A DNA stretch of 64,000 nucleotides, from NCBI GenBank assembly GCA_027037055.1, contig JALWBR010000039.1, forward strand, positions 1 through 64,000, in the 5' to 3' direction. The notes under the pieces are model-generated. The model did no database searches and was not told where the DNA came from. It saw nothing but the letters and a program-made list of their open reading frames with translations. The translations under genes were made by a program, and so were the position numbers. Each line of letters opens with the position of its first letter. The stretch's first letter is position 1. Origin of the DNA: Aquificales bacterium (GTDB lineage: Bacteria; Aquificota; Aquificia; Aquificales; Aquificaceae). Below, piece after piece: positions 19,342 to 32,001 of the stretch.

Positions 19342-19801
19342 GATGAAGTTCATTATAGCCATAATTATCCTCGGTATATCCCTGTATCTTGCATACCTTG
19401 CAAAAAATAAGATACTTGAATTTCAGTTCAGAATAGAAAAAGAAAAGTTTCCCGTACTTAACATCCTTTCCCATTTCGCTTATATATCCGTAGCAGTTAT
19501 AGGAACGCTAACATCCTTGAGTATGATGGGCGTGGATATAACAGCCCTTGTTGCTGGTATAGGCATAACCGGATTTGCAGTAGGCTTTGCATTGAAGGAT
19601 ATAATCTCAAACCTTATAGCGGGTATAATGATAATACTTTACAACCCGTTCAGGATAGGGGAGTACATAAAGGTATCGGGTTACGAAGGAAAGGTGGTTG
19701 AGATAAATCTGAGATATACGGTTCTTGAAAAGGAGGGTTCAAAAGTACTTGTACCCAACGCGACAATGTTTAAAAATATTATTACGGTTAGCAAAGTATA
19801 G
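19328..19801 (+). CDS. Minimal MscS-family mechanosensitive channel
   Basis: A 157-residue protein corresponding to the core of MscS. It has an N-terminal hydrophobic helix, a second helix (SHFAYISVAVIGTL), the pore helix region GIGITGFAVGFALKDIISNLIAGI and the beta domain NPFRIGEYIKVSGYEGKV, ending at LVPNATMFKNIITV. Typical MscS is about 286 residues; the extra N-terminal helix and the C-terminal alpha/beta cage are missing, so whether it gates alone is open. The start could be ATG 19328 (overlapping licD by 14 bases) or ATG 19343. Co-transcribed with the LicC-like/LicD genes. Confidence 0.85.
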   Translation: MIIFKMKFIIAIIILGISLYLAYLAKNKILEFQFRIEKEKFPVLNILSHFAYISVAVIGTLTSLSMMGVDITALVAGIGITGFAVGFALKDIISNLIAGIMIILYNPFRIGEYIKVSGYEGKVVEINLRYTVLEKEGSKVLVPNATMFKNIITVSKV

Positions 19802-19836
19802 AATATAAAATAAATTTAACTTTAAGGAGGTAAAGG

Positions 19837-20055
19837 ATGATACCTATGGAAGAGAAAGAAAACAAGGTGCAGGATGAGATGTTAGAAATGTATAAAAACA
19901 AAGGTGTACCCATAACCGTATATTTAACACGGGGCAACAGAATAACGGGTAAGGTTTTGAGCTATGATAAATACACAATACTGCTTGAGGTTGAAGGGCA
20001 ACACAACCTTATATACAAACACGCCATAAGCACAATAATAGCAGAAGGTAAATGA
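19837..20055 (+). CDS. hfq: RNA chaperone Hfq
   Basis: 72-residue Sm-like RNA chaperone forming hexamers that pair small RNAs with mRNAs. Sm1 is represented by KGVPITVYLTRGNRITGKVL and Sm2 by NLIYKHAISTI, the characteristic YKHA site. A strong Shine-Dalgarno sequence (aaggagg, 19824-19830) is 6 bases before the ATG; a second ATG at 19846 is possible. The stop overlaps the hflX start as ATGA, reproducing the widespread hfq-hflX pairing. Confidence 0.96.
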   Translation: MIPMEEKENKVQDEMLEMYKNKGVPITVYLTRGNRITGKVLSYDKYTILLEVEGQHNLIYKHAISTIIAEGK

Positions 20056-21167
20056 GGGCAATACTTGTAGGTATATGGAAAGATAAAGAAAGCAGGGAAG
20101 AGGTAAAGGAATCCCTCAAAGAGTTGAAGGGACTCGTAAAAGCCCTCGGGGGCAAAACCCTCGGATACATTATACAGAAGAGGAACAGCCCAGATCCAAG
20201 GTACTTCATAGGTGAGGGCAAAGCAAAGGATCTGTCCTTAATAGTAAAGGGTATAGGAGCGGATGCGATAATATTTGACGATCCCCTTACATCCTCACAG
20301 ATAAGAAACATAGAAAGCCTTATACCTGTAAAGATACTTGATAGATCAGATCTTGTTCTTGAAATATTCTCAAAGAGAGTAAAGACAAAGGAGGCAAAGC
20401 TTCAGGTTGAACTCGCCAAACTGACCCACGAACTCCCGAGAATTTACGGAAAAGGTAAAGAATTATCAAGGCTGGGGGGTAGTGTGGGAACAAGGGGACC
20501 CGGTGAGCAAGAATCGGAAATAAGAAGAAGGCTTATAAAGGCAAAAATACACAGGATAAAAAAGGAACTGCAAGAGGTAAAAAAGAGGAGAAAAGAACAG
20601 CGTAAAAGGAGAGAAAAGGAAAAAAATACAATAAAGGTAGCCATAACGGGTTACACCAATGCGGGTAAATCAACCCTGATGAATGCCCTTACAAAAAGTA
20701 AAGTACTTATAGCGGATATGCCCTTTGCAACCCTTGATACCAAAACGGCGGTTCGTTATACAAGTGAAGGTGTAAAACTCATATTCACGGACACGGTAGG
20801 ATTCATAAAGAAGATACCCCCTGAGCTTATAGAATCCTTTAAGGCAACACTTGAAGAAGTTAAAGAGGCGGACCTTATTCTTCATGTAGTTGATATATCA
20901 GTGGAGAATTGGCTTGATAACATAAAAACGGTTAAGGATATTCTCGCAGAAATAGGCGCAGGAGATAAACCCGTCTTGTATGCTCTTAATAAGGCGGATA
21001 AATTGATAAATTCCTCAAAAGACCTTGACAGTCTTACCCATCCCCTTCTTGTAGATAGCAGAGGCATACCCATATCAGCGGAGAAAGGATGGGGAATTGA
21101 CAAACTAATAGAAGAAATAATAAGATTTTCATCCGATATATCAGAGAACGAAGGAGAGAGTGGTTGA
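20052..21167 (+). CDS. hflX: GTPase HflX
   Basis: Ribosome-associated GTPase that splits or rescues stalled ribosomes, notably in heat stress. The 371 residues contain the N-terminal HflX domain (GKTLGYIIQKR, DPRYFIGEGKAKDL), a basic helical linker (RLGGSVGTRGPGE... then Lys/Arg-rich, 150-195) and the G domain: P-loop GYTNAGKSTL, DTVGFI, NKAD. The ATG overlaps hfq by 4 bases and its stop overlaps the cheR start, so translation is coupled along the operon. Confidence 0.95.
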   Translation: MRAILVGIWKDKESREEVKESLKELKGLVKALGGKTLGYIIQKRNSPDPRYFIGEGKAKDLSLIVKGIGADAIIFDDPLTSSQIRNIESLIPVKILDRSDLVLEIFSKRVKTKEAKLQVELAKLTHELPRIYGKGKELSRLGGSVGTRGPGEQESEIRRRLIKAKIHRIKKELQEVKKRRKEQRKRREKEKNTIKVAITGYTNAGKSTLMNALTKSKVLIADMPFATLDTKTAVRYTSEGVKLIFTDTVGFIKKIPPELIESFKATLEEVKEADLILHVVDISVENWLDNIKTVKDILAEIGAGDKPVLYALNKADKLINSSKDLDSLTHPLLVDSRGIPISAEKGWGIDKLIEEIIRFSSDISENEGESG

Positions 21168-21964
21168 TTGATATAGAAAAGGAAAAGCTCTTAGACACAT
21201 TAAGGCAGATCATATACAAATTGACGGGAAATTACTATCCAGATGAAAGACTTAAGATGCTTGAGTATAAAGTAAGCGGAATAATAAAAGAGATGATGGC
21301 ATCAGGTAAAAAAACAGAGGATATAGTTGACCAGATAATAAGGAATGAAGAGACTCAAAGGAAGTTGATAAATCTTATCACCGTACCCGAAACAAGATTC
21401 TTCCGTGAGATAGAACAGCTTGAAATTATTAAGAGATACATCTTTACAAAGCTTCCGGAGCCTGTCACGGTTGCAAGCATAGGTTGTTCAACCGGAGAAG
21501 AAGCTTACACCGTAGCGATGATATTAAGAGACGCGGGATTAAAGGGTACGGTAATAGGAATGGATATAAACGAAATAGCCCTGTCCAAGGCAAGGGAGGG
21601 TATATATTCAACAAAAGCCTTATCCCAAATTCCCGTATCTTACCGTAAGTATATAGAAGAAGGGGAAGATTACATAAAGGTCGGCGACGAAATAAAAAAT
21701 ATGGTTGATTTTACAAAAGCGAATCTGATAAACAGGCAAGATTTTGAAAGGTTTGCAGAATATTTCCAAATAGTCATGTGCAGGAATGTTCTTATTTATT
21801 TTGACAAACAGTCAAAGAAAAAGGCTTTAGAAAATATAAGGATATCCCTAAAAGAGGAAGGATACCTTGTACTTTCCTCAACCGAAATGCTCACATCCGA
21901 ATTTAAGGAAGGTTTTGATGCGGTGAGATTTGAAAAATTCATGTTTTACAGGAAAAAAACATGA
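21164..21964 (+). CDS. cheR: Chemotaxis protein methyltransferase CheR
   Basis: SAM-dependent methyltransferase adding methyl groups to glutamates of chemoreceptors. The 266 residues include the N-terminal helical CheR domain (about 1-75), TRFFRE, the SAM motif IGCSTGEEAYTVAM, and CRNVLIYFDKQSK. The start is TTG at 21164, overlapping the hflX stop by 4 bases. It sits directly before cheB and the ODP/MCP pair, so it probably adapts those receptors. No cheA, cheW or cheY is in this window. Confidence 0.93.
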   Translation: MIDIEKEKLLDTLRQIIYKLTGNYYPDERLKMLEYKVSGIIKEMMASGKKTEDIVDQIIRNEETQRKLINLITVPETRFFREIEQLEIIKRYIFTKLPEPVTVASIGCSTGEEAYTVAMILRDAGLKGTVIGMDINEIALSKAREGIYSTKALSQIPVSYRKYIEEGEDYIKVGDEIKNMVDFTKANLINRQDFERFAEYFQIVMCRNVLIYFDKQSKKKALENIRISLKEEGYLVLSSTEMLTSEFKEGFDAVRFEKFMFYRKKT

Positions 21965-23037
21965 TAAGGACGGTAATTGTTGATGACTCTGCGGTTGTTA
22001 GGTCCATACTTAGGAAGATATTGGAGAGCCATCCCAAAATAAAGGTAGTGGGCGAAGCATCCAACGGTAAGGAGTTACTTGAAAAGATAAGCCTTTGGAA
22101 ACCGGACATAGTAACCCTTGATGTAAACATGCCGGTTATGGGAGGTTTGGAAGTTCTACCCCTTATAAAAGACAAATGTCCCAAATGTAAGGTTATTATG
22201 ATAAGCGCCCTGACAAAGGAAGGGGCAAAGGAAACAATAGAAGCCTTAAATAAAGGAGCGATAGATTTCATACCCAAACCCAAGAGCTATTCTCACATCT
22301 TTGAATTTGAAAAGGAAATTATAAGCAAAATAATGGCAGCCCATTCTACGGAAAAGGGGATAGAGGATATTTCAAAGGAAAAGGTTATTACACCCGAGAT
22401 ACCCAGAATAACCTACAAACAACTGGAACAAAATCCGGTGGTAGCAATAGGTGTATCAACGGGCGGTCCACCCACCCTCGGTAAAATACTGCCCAAAATT
22501 GATAAAGGTTTCCCTGCACCAATACTGATAGCAATTCACATGCCCGACACCTTTACTAACAGCTTTGCGGAACATCTAAACGCCAAATGCGGGCTTAAGG
22601 TAAAAGAAGCGGAAGATGGAGAAAAATTGGAAAAAGGAACGATATATATCTCACGGGGCAGAATAAACATGAAGGTAAAAGGCACACCCCCAGATGTACG
22701 CATTGTTTATGAAGAACCAAAAGGAAATATATATGTACCTTCCGTTGACGAACTGTTCTATTCAGTGGCTGAGGTGTTCAAAAACAATGCAATAGGCGTA
22801 ATACTGACAGGTATGGGCAACGACGGTTCAAAGGGTGTTGTTGAGATAAAGAAGAAGGGAGGGATAACAATTGCAGAAGATCCGGAAACCGCAATACTTT
22901 GGGCTATGCCTCGCAATGCTATAAATACAGGAAGTATTGATTATATAGTTCCTGCTGAGCAGATACCTGCCCTCCTTGAAAAGCTGGTAGCGGGTGTAGG
23001 GGTAAAAGGAGGTGATCATGAATATAAAGGAAGTTGA
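21961..23037 (+). CDS. cheB: Chemotaxis response regulator / protein-glutamate methylesterase CheB
   Basis: Demethylates chemoreceptors, reversing CheR. The N-terminal receiver domain has the acidic pair DD (VDDSAVVRSIL), the phospho-acceptor Asp in DIVTLDVNMPVMGG and the conserved Lys in FIPKP. The C-terminal methylesterase domain has the catalytic Ser in GVSTGGPPTL, His in HMPDTFT and Asp in GMGNDGSKG. 358 residues, normal length. The ATG overlaps the cheR stop as ATGA, and its 3' end overlaps the ODP gene by 20 bases. Confidence 0.95.
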   Translation: MIRTVIVDDSAVVRSILRKILESHPKIKVVGEASNGKELLEKISLWKPDIVTLDVNMPVMGGLEVLPLIKDKCPKCKVIMISALTKEGAKETIEALNKGAIDFIPKPKSYSHIFEFEKEIISKIMAAHSTEKGIEDISKEKVITPEIPRITYKQLEQNPVVAIGVSTGGPPTLGKILPKIDKGFPAPILIAIHMPDTFTNSFAEHLNAKCGLKVKEAEDGEKLEKGTIYISRGRINMKVKGTPPDVRIVYEEPKGNIYVPSVDELFYSVAEVFKNNAIGVILTGMGNDGSKGVVEIKKKGGITIAEDPETAILWAMPRNAINTGSIDYIVPAEQIPALLEKLVAGVGVKGGDHEYKGS

Positions 23038-23797
23038 TCTCATCAACGGCCATGTTCTTTATGATGACGGGGAACATCAGTTTATATGGCTCGGTTGGGA
23101 GGAGAAGGAAGGAGCTCATGCGGTACAGGTCAATCAGTACCTTATTATTAACAGGGGCAAGGGTATCCTGCTTGATCCCGGGGGTGTTTACACATTCCCC
23201 AAGGTTATAGCAAATCTTGCCACCTATCTCAGCCCTGACGATATAATAGCCATAATATTTTCCCATCAGGATCCGGATGTTTCTTCAGGAGCAGCGCTGT
23301 GGCTTAATAACACACCCGCTACAATTTATATAAGCAAACTGTGGGAAAGGTTTATACCCCACTTCGGTATATACAATCTTGACAGGATAGTGGCGGTCCC
23401 CGACAGCGGTATGACAGTTGATTTGCCTACGGGTGATAAGATTGAAATAATACCCGCCCACTTTTTACACAGTGTGGGACAGATAAATGCCTTTGACAGG
23501 AGATCCGGCATACTCTTTACGGGAGATATAGGAGCTGCGGTTTTTAGAGACAAGAAATATCTCTTTGTAACCGATTTTGAGGAGCATGTAAAATTGATGG
23601 AAGGATTTCACAGAAGATATATGAACGGCAATGTTGCATGCAGAAAGTGGGTGGAAATAGTAAGAAGATTGAACCCTAAGATGTTGGCTCCTCAGCACGG
23701 AGCCATTTTTGAAGGGGCAAGTGTTAATAAATTTTTAGATTGGCTTTCCGGTCTCAGATGCGGTCTTGATCTTATAGACCAAATATACGGGGTGTAA
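23018..23797 (+). CDS. ODP: oxygen-binding di-iron protein (metallo-beta-lactamase fold) linked to chemotaxis
   Basis: A 259-residue flavodiiron-like beta-lactamase domain without a flavodoxin part. The metal ligand set is H83-x-D85-x-D87 ([11 protein letters not shown]), His148/His151 (PAHFLHSVG), Asp170 (LFTGDIG) and His227 (LAPQHGAIF); Asp replaces the usual Glu of the HxExD motif. ODPs of this type act as O2/Fe sensors for chemoreceptors in Treponema. The ATG at 23018 is chosen over GTG 23012 because aaaggagg lies 5-6 bases upstream. It overlaps cheB by 20 bases and is followed 2 bases later by a soluble MCP, exactly the expected partner. Confidence 0.85.
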   Translation: MNIKEVDLINGHVLYDDGEHQFIWLGWEEKEGAHAVQVNQYLIINRGKGILLDPGGVYTFPKVIANLATYLSPDDIIAIIFSHQDPDVSSGAALWLNNTPATIYISKLWERFIPHFGIYNLDRIVAVPDSGMTVDLPTGDKIEIIPAHFLHSVGQINAFDRRSGILFTGDIGAAVFRDKKYLFVTDFEEHVKLMEGFHRRYMNGNVACRKWVEIVRRLNPKMLAPQHGAIFEGASVNKFLDWLSGLRCGLDLIDQIYGV

Positions 23798-23799
23798 AG

Positions 23800-24636
23800 A
23801 TGGTGCAGGTTACAGAGGGAAAAGCCGAGCTTTTGAAGGCTACACTAAGGGAATTTTCAAAGAAACTACATAAAGATGTTTTAAACGAAACACTGTTTAA
23901 AAAGATAAATGATATAACCTCCGTACAGATAGAAGATATTAAAAATAAATCAACAGCCATAGGCACATCCGTTGAAGAGCTAAACCAGACAACAAAAAGC
24001 ATGGCGGAGAACAGCTATGAAATAAAGAAGGGAATGGAAGAGTTTATGGACAGAAGTAAAAAGCTCAAAAATACCATATCCGAAAGGAAAAAGGAAGTCC
24101 TCAAAGCTGTTGAAGATATGAACAGTATAGTACAAGGTCTTGAGGAGTTGATAAAATTTTCCGACCAAATTAATAAAACAATAAAACAGATATATTCAAT
24201 AACTGAACAAACAACCATATTGGCTTTGAACGCATCAATAGAGGCGGCGAGGGCTGGAGATGTGGGAAGGGGATTTGCGGTAGTGGCGGAGGAGGTAAGA
24301 AAACTTGCCCAAAAGACGGAAGAGTTTGCAACAAATATTAACAGCATAGTCATAACCCTCCAAAAGAAGATGCATAAGTTTTCAAAGGATGTGGGGAAAC
24401 TAAAGGATGTTATAAACAGCACAGTTAATGCCTTTGAACATGTTGAATCTTTCTACACAGACAATCTGAAGGTTTCGGAGCAGATAGACGATTCTATATC
24501 AAGCATAGTAACATCCCTTGAAGAGCAAAGCAGTGTTGTGGCGGGTATAAGCGAAAATATTCAGCACTTTATCAGAGATATAGAAAGAATTAAGATTTTG
24601 CTTGAGACTGTTCTGAAAGCCCAAAAGAAAATTTGA
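23800..24636 (+). CDS. Soluble (cytoplasmic) methyl-accepting chemotaxis protein
   Basis: 278 residues with no membrane helix or HAMP domain. It is a long coiled coil with the conserved MCP hairpin tip ([19 protein letters not shown], then [15 protein letters not shown]), where CheA and CheW bind. The N-terminal 60 residues hold no recognisable sensor domain, so it probably senses through the adjacent ODP protein. The hairpin flanks carry the Glu/Gln-rich stretches that CheR and CheB would modify. Last gene of the hfq-hflX-cheR-cheB-odp-mcp run. Confidence 0.92.
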   Translation: MVQVTEGKAELLKATLREFSKKLHKDVLNETLFKKINDITSVQIEDIKNKSTAIGTSVEELNQTTKSMAENSYEIKKGMEEFMDRSKKLKNTISERKKEVLKAVEDMNSIVQGLEELIKFSDQINKTIKQIYSITEQTTILALNASIEAARAGDVGRGFAVVAEEVRKLAQKTEEFATNINSIVITLQKKMHKFSKDVGKLKDVINSTVNAFEHVESFYTDNLKVSEQIDDSISSIVTSLEEQSSVVAGISENIQHFIRDIERIKILLETVLKAQKKI

Positions 24637-24639
24637 TAA

Positions 24640-24645
24640 TATAAT
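24640..24645 (+). promoter_or_regulatory. -10 box for guaA
   Basis: Perfect TATAAT ending 11 bases before the guaA ATG, with no Shine-Dalgarno sequence (cccccta precedes the ATG). The predicted leader is about 4-5 bases, so effectively leaderless. By eye only. Confidence 0.5.
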
Positions 24646-24656
24646 AAATCCCCCTA

Positions 24657-26189
24657 ATGAGGAAAAAGGGAATAATAGTATTGAATTTCGGCTCCCAGTA
24701 TGTTCAGCTTATAGCAAGGAGGGTGAGGGAACTGGGAGTTTTCAGCGAAATTGTTCCGTATTATATAACCCCCTATGAGATAAGAAAAAGGGAACCCGCG
24801 GGTCTCATATTTTCGGGAGGTCCAGCCTCCGTTTACGAAAAAGATGCCCCTCAACCCGATCCGCTTATATACGAGCTGGGGATACCCGTATTGGGAATAT
24901 GCTACGGACTCCAGGTTATGACCTTCCAGCTCGGCGGAAGGGTTGAAAGGTCAAAGACTCAAGAGTACGGAAGGGCGAAGCTTAAAATTGTAAAAGATTG
25001 CAAACTCTTTGAAGGATTACCAAAAAGCTTTGATGTATGGATGAGCCACGCGGACAAAGTGATAGATGTACCCGAAGGGTTTGAAACCTTTGCGGTATCG
25101 GAAAACTCGCCCCACGCTGTTATAGGTGACAATAAGAGGAAACTTTACGGTATCCAATTCCATCCAGAGGTAACACATACACGGTACGGTAAGGAGATAA
25201 TTGCCAACTTTGTATTCAAGATATGCAAGGGGCAAAAAAACTGGGAAATGGGAAATCTTATAGAGGAAAAGATAAGGGAAATAAGGGAAAAGGTAAAAGA
25301 CAAAAAAGTGATATCCGCAGTCTCGGGAGGGGTTGACTCAACAGTGGCATCGGTCCTGGTTCACAAAGCGGTAGGAAACAATTTAAGGTGTATATTCGTT
25401 GATCACGGTCTCCTAAGAAAGAATGAAAGGGAAAGCATAGAAAAACTGCTTAAATCAATGGGTTTACCTTTAAAGGTTGTTGATGCCTCAAAAATATTCC
25501 TTGAAAGGCTCAAAGGGGTGGAAGATCCAGAAGAGAAAAGGAAAATCATAGGCAACACCTTCATTGAGGTCTTTGAAAAGGAAGCGGAAAAGATAGAGGA
25601 TGCGGAGTTTTTACTCCAGGGCACTTTATACCCAGATGTGATAGAAAGTGCCCATGTGGAAGGGGCATCAAAGATAAAAACACACCACAATGTGGGCGGT
25701 CTTCCTGAAAAGATGAATTTAAAGCTTATTGAACCCTTCAGGGAGCTGTTTAAGGACGAAGTGAGGAAAATAGGTAAGTTACTAAACATACCTGATGAGA
25801 TACTTTACAGGCATCCCTTTCCTGGTCCCGGTCTCGCAATAAGGATAATAGGAGAAGTAAAAGAAGAAGATCTTAAAACACTGAGGGAGGCTGATTATAT
25901 ATTCACGGAGGAACTAAAGAAGGAAGGTCTCTACAGAAAGATATGGCAGGCTTTTGCCGTGTTACTGCCCATAAAATCGGTGGGGGTTATGGGAGATGTT
26001 AGAACCTATGAAAAGGTTATAGCACTGAGGGCGGTTGAAAGCGTTGACGGAATGACTGCGGATTGGTACAGATTGCCTTATGATTTCCTTGACAGGGTAA
26101 TGAGAAGGATAATAAATGAGGTGGAAGGTGTAAACAGGGTAGTCTACGATATCTCTTCTAAACCACCCTCAACAATAGAATGGGAGTAA
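24657..26189 (+). CDS. guaA: GMP synthase (glutamine-hydrolysing)
   Basis: Converts XMP to GMP using glutamine and ATP in purine synthesis. The N-terminal class I glutaminase has the catalytic Cys in GICYGLQVM and the His/Glu pair in QFHPEVTHT. The ATP-pyrophosphatase P-loop is [12 protein letters not shown], and the C-terminal dimerisation domain ends in the family-typical KPPSTIEWE. 510 residues, complete. The stop is immediately followed by the end of the convergent LysM-like gene, with no spacer or terminator. Confidence 0.97.
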   Translation: MRKKGIIVLNFGSQYVQLIARRVRELGVFSEIVPYYITPYEIRKREPAGLIFSGGPASVYEKDAPQPDPLIYELGIPVLGICYGLQVMTFQLGGRVERSKTQEYGRAKLKIVKDCKLFEGLPKSFDVWMSHADKVIDVPEGFETFAVSENSPHAVIGDNKRKLYGIQFHPEVTHTRYGKEIIANFVFKICKGQKNWEMGNLIEEKIREIREKVKDKKVISAVSGGVDSTVASVLVHKAVGNNLRCIFVDHGLLRKNERESIEKLLKSMGLPLKVVDASKIFLERLKGVEDPEEKRKIIGNTFIEVFEKEAEKIEDAEFLLQGTLYPDVIESAHVEGASKIKTHHNVGGLPEKMNLKLIEPFRELFKDEVRKIGKLLNIPDEILYRHPFPGPGLAIRIIGEVKEEDLKTLREADYIFTEELKKEGLYRKIWQAFAVLLPIKSVGVMGDVRTYEKVIALRAVESVDGMTADWYRLPYDFLDRVMRRIINEVEGVNRVVYDISSKPPSTIEWE

Positions 26190-26594
26190 TCATTCAGGAA
26201 GATATTTCCCGGTGCTTATCCTCCTAAGCCAGGACATATACTCCCTTTTTAAATTTTCCCTCTCTTGATGGGTAAGCTCCTTTTTATATCTAAGCCTTAT
26301 TCCCTCAGGGAGGGTCTTCCAAGGATTCTTCTTTACCTTATCCTTATTAAGTTCATAAATGGAAAGCCAACACTCCCTGCACCCATAAAGCCTTTTAGCA
26401 ACAACCTCAAGGGTTTCATTACCTTCCGTTACATAATAACCGTAAATATCTATCACAGTTTCCCTTTTTTCTACACGCGCAACCGCAGGTTTTTTGGGTT
26501 TTTCGGAAACCTGCCTCTTCGGATAAAACATAACCACCTCCGTAACAGCCAAGATAACTGCACCTATTATAAGACCTATTGCGAGAGAACTCAT
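26190..26594 (-). CDS. Membrane-anchored LysM-like protein
   Basis: 134 residues from ATG 26594, which has a gaggag ribosome site just upstream; an upstream ATG would add ten charged residues overlapping the ArsA-like gene and is less likely. There is one N-terminal membrane helix (SLAIGLIIGAVILAVTEVVMF), written here only as its range 2-22, then a basic linker, then YYVTEGNETLEVVAKRLYG and IYELNKDKVK with LPEGIRLRY. This is the layout of a single LysM carbohydrate-binding module exposed to the periplasm. The domain is divergent, so binding to peptidoglycan is inferred. Confidence 0.6.
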   Translation of the reverse strand: MSSLAIGLIIGAVILAVTEVVMFYPKRQVSEKPKKPAVARVEKRETVIDIYGYYVTEGNETLEVVAKRLYGCRECWLSIYELNKDKVKKNPWKTLPEGIRLRYKKELTHQERENLKREYMSWLRRISTGKYLPE

Positions 26595-26604
26595 CTCACT
26601 CCTC

Positions 26605-27468
26605 TCATATATCAACCTTTTCAAAAAGGAAACCCTTATCCCTTTTGAAGGGTACTTTTATTATTTTAAATCTTCCAAATTCCCTTTCCGCCCTGTTAAT
26701 AATCTCCTCCTGATCTCCTCTGTACTCTTTCGGGATATGGGAAGGCACAATCTTATTAATCACAACTGCACCTATTTTAAGCTCCAGCCTTTCTAAACTT
26801 TCTATAAGTCTCTTGGTTTCCATAAAGGACACATAATCCGGATTCATAACCACAAAAAAGTAAGTATTACCCTTCTTTATGGTAATATCCAATTTCCTTA
26901 TCCTTTCATATCTCTCCTTCAGTATATTGCTTATTTCAATATTGCCCTTCAAAGTACCGGACAAATTCTTTAAATGTTCAATATTCCTTGCTTCCTTGGA
27001 TATAAATTTAAGTAAGCTACCCGCAGAAGAAATATCCCTTAAAAACCTTAAGGTATGTCCAGAAGGAGCTGTGTCTATAATCAGGGAAGAGTATTTGTCC
27101 GCCTTTTCAACTACCAAGCGAGAAAGGAAATCTATAAGCACAGCATCCTCTGTCCCTGGAGATTCTGCCACAGACTCAACGGTTTCCTTAACCTTTTTAA
27201 AGGTTTCACTTCCTATAAACTTCCTTATATTGTCCAAAGCATTTCTTATATACTTTTTGGTCTCTTTTAATATATCTATTTCAAGGATATCCATGTTATT
27301 GGGAACGGTTACTTTAGCTTCATCCAGAATATCCGATAAAGAATGGGCAGGATCTATGGAGATGAGAAGAACCTTTTTGCCTTCCTTTGCCTTTTTAAGG
27401 GCTGAGGTGATAGAAAGGGTCGTCTTACCCACACCCCCCTTGCCTGTAAAAAAGATAATCTCTTTCAT
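26605..27468 (-). CDS. ArsA/GET3-family ATPase
   Basis: 287-residue P-loop ATPase of the ArsA/Get3 group. The deviant Walker A GKGGVGKTT is at residue 9, switch I is IDPAHSLSDIL, switch II is IDTAPSGHTLRFL, and NPDYVSFMETKR with VVINKIVP forms the later nucleotide-site region. Only one ATPase half is present, as in Get3-like proteins. No arsenite efflux genes are nearby, so a role in arsenic export is not supported; Aquificae carry such ATPases of unknown role. It lies upstream of the LysM-like gene and divergent from the YeeE-like gene. Confidence 0.88.
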   Translation of the reverse strand: MKEIIFFTGKGGVGKTTLSITSALKKAKEGKKVLLISIDPAHSLSDILDEAKVTVPNNMDILEIDILKETKKYIRNALDNIRKFIGSETFKKVKETVESVAESPGTEDAVLIDFLSRLVVEKADKYSSLIIDTAPSGHTLRFLRDISSAGSLLKFISKEARNIEHLKNLSGTLKGNIEISNILKERYERIRKLDITIKKGNTYFFVVMNPDYVSFMETKRLIESLERLELKIGAVVINKIVPSHIPKEYRGDQEEIINRAEREFGRFKIIKVPFKRDKGFLFEKVDI

Positions 27469-27475
27469 TTCTAAA

Positions 27476-27481
27476 TTTATA
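27476..27481 (-). promoter_or_regulatory. Candidate -10 box for the ArsA-like gene
   Basis: Minus-strand TATAAA ends 7 bases before ATG 27468, with no Shine-Dalgarno sequence. The divergent YeeE-like gene 30 bases away has a good one (aaaggagagg), so within this pair only the minus-strand gene looks leaderless. Confidence 0.4.
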
Positions 27482-27498
27482 TTAAAGGAGAGGATTAA

Positions 27499-28659
27499 AT
27501 GATAAAGGAAGAAATTTTAAACATCCTCGGGAAAAGGTGGCCTCCTTTTGTAGGCGGTCTTGCCATGGGTTTTTTGGTTGCCCTCATGTTCGTATGGGGT
27601 AAACCGTGGGGCGTAGCGGACGGTGTTATCGTATGGGGTGATAATTTCTGGAGTATCTTTATTGATCTTGGAGGAGAACCCAACAGCCTGTTCTTTTATT
27701 CCACCGCCCTCATAAACTGGAGTTTTATATTGGGAGCCTTTATTTCAGCCCTCGTAGGGGGTGATTTTAAGATAAGCGTACCGAGTGGAAGGGAAGCCTT
27801 GAGGGGAGTAGTAGGGGGTACTTTGATGGGAGTAGGTGCATACATGGGTTTCGGATGCACAGTAGGAGCCTTTCTGGTAGGCTTTGGAGCTTTATCAGCC
27901 TCCGCCATAAACATGATGATAGGTTTGCTTATAGGAGCTTATATAGGACTAAGGGTTTATATGAAATCACTGTCGGAGAGCGAGTCCCCCGGAAAGGTAA
28001 TAACCGTACCAAGGAATTTTCAGTTCTACCTTGGCATTATCTTCATCCTGCTAATAATATTGGTTTTATTTCTGTGGGAGAAGATCATATATGTGGGAAT
28101 GTTTGAAATAAGCGCAAGTTCACTGCTTTTCTTCGGTGTTGTATTGGGCTTAATAAATCAAAGAACACGCTTCTGTTTTGTAAGGGCTTTCAGAGAACCT
28201 TTTATGACAGGTGATGCTACAATGACCAAAGCGGCGGTTCTTGCCATAACTATAGCAGCGGTGGGAGGTTATATAGTAAAAAAGTCACCCGCCCTTTCCA
28301 TAGTTGCGGAAGATATACAACCTATGATGGTTCAACCCTCCTTCTGGTTCGGCAGTCTTGTGGGAGGCTTCATATTCGGTATAGGCATGGTCCTTGCTGG
28401 AGGTTGCTCGGTGGGAAGCATGTGGAGGGCGGGAGAAGGCTCAATAAAGTCAGCCATAGCCCTTTTCTTCTTTGCGGTTGCAGGTTCATTGACAGCTATT
28501 TTATTCAGAAAGTATGACCTCACCCACATACTTGGTAAAAGGGTATTTCTTCCCGAAACCTTGGGATGGGAATGGGCAATAACACTCCTCCTTGCCTTAG
28601 CACTCCTGTGGTACCTGTTTGCTGTATGGAATGAGAGAACGGGTAGGTTTACCGTATAG
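27499..28659 (+). CDS. YeeE/YedE (TsuA-like) family membrane transporter of sulfur compounds
   Basis: 386-residue inner-membrane protein with about nine to ten helices and internal pseudo-symmetry. The conserved Cys sites of thiosulfate transporters are present: GFGCTVG in the first half, and RTRFCFVRAF plus GGCSVGSMWRAGEG in the second. TsuA-type members import thiosulfate through these cysteines, which fits a sulfur-using chemolithotroph. No TusA-like gene is next to it. Start ATG at 27499 with aaaggagagg upstream. Its 3' end is two bases from the convergent nadE stop. Confidence 0.85.
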   Translation: MIKEEILNILGKRWPPFVGGLAMGFLVALMFVWGKPWGVADGVIVWGDNFWSIFIDLGGEPNSLFFYSTALINWSFILGAFISALVGGDFKISVPSGREALRGVVGGTLMGVGAYMGFGCTVGAFLVGFGALSASAINMMIGLLIGAYIGLRVYMKSLSESESPGKVITVPRNFQFYLGIIFILLIILVLFLWEKIIYVGMFEISASSLLFFGVVLGLINQRTRFCFVRAFREPFMTGDATMTKAAVLAITIAAVGGYIVKKSPALSIVAEDIQPMMVQPSFWFGSLVGGFIFGIGMVLAGGCSVGSMWRAGEGSIKSAIALFFFAVAGSLTAILFRKYDLTHILGKRVFLPETLGWEWAITLLLALALLWYLFAVWNERTGRFTV

Positions 28660-28661
28660 CA

Positions 28662-31959
<3,298 letters not shown>

Positions 31960-32001
31960 CTTTTTAACGCTCCTATTATATAACAGCAGAGGAGGAAGTA
32001 A

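Noticed and set aside
26605-27468. Arsenite efflux ATPase
   Set aside because: No arsB, arsR, arsC or arsD nearby and only one ATPase half, so a specific arsenic role is not supported.
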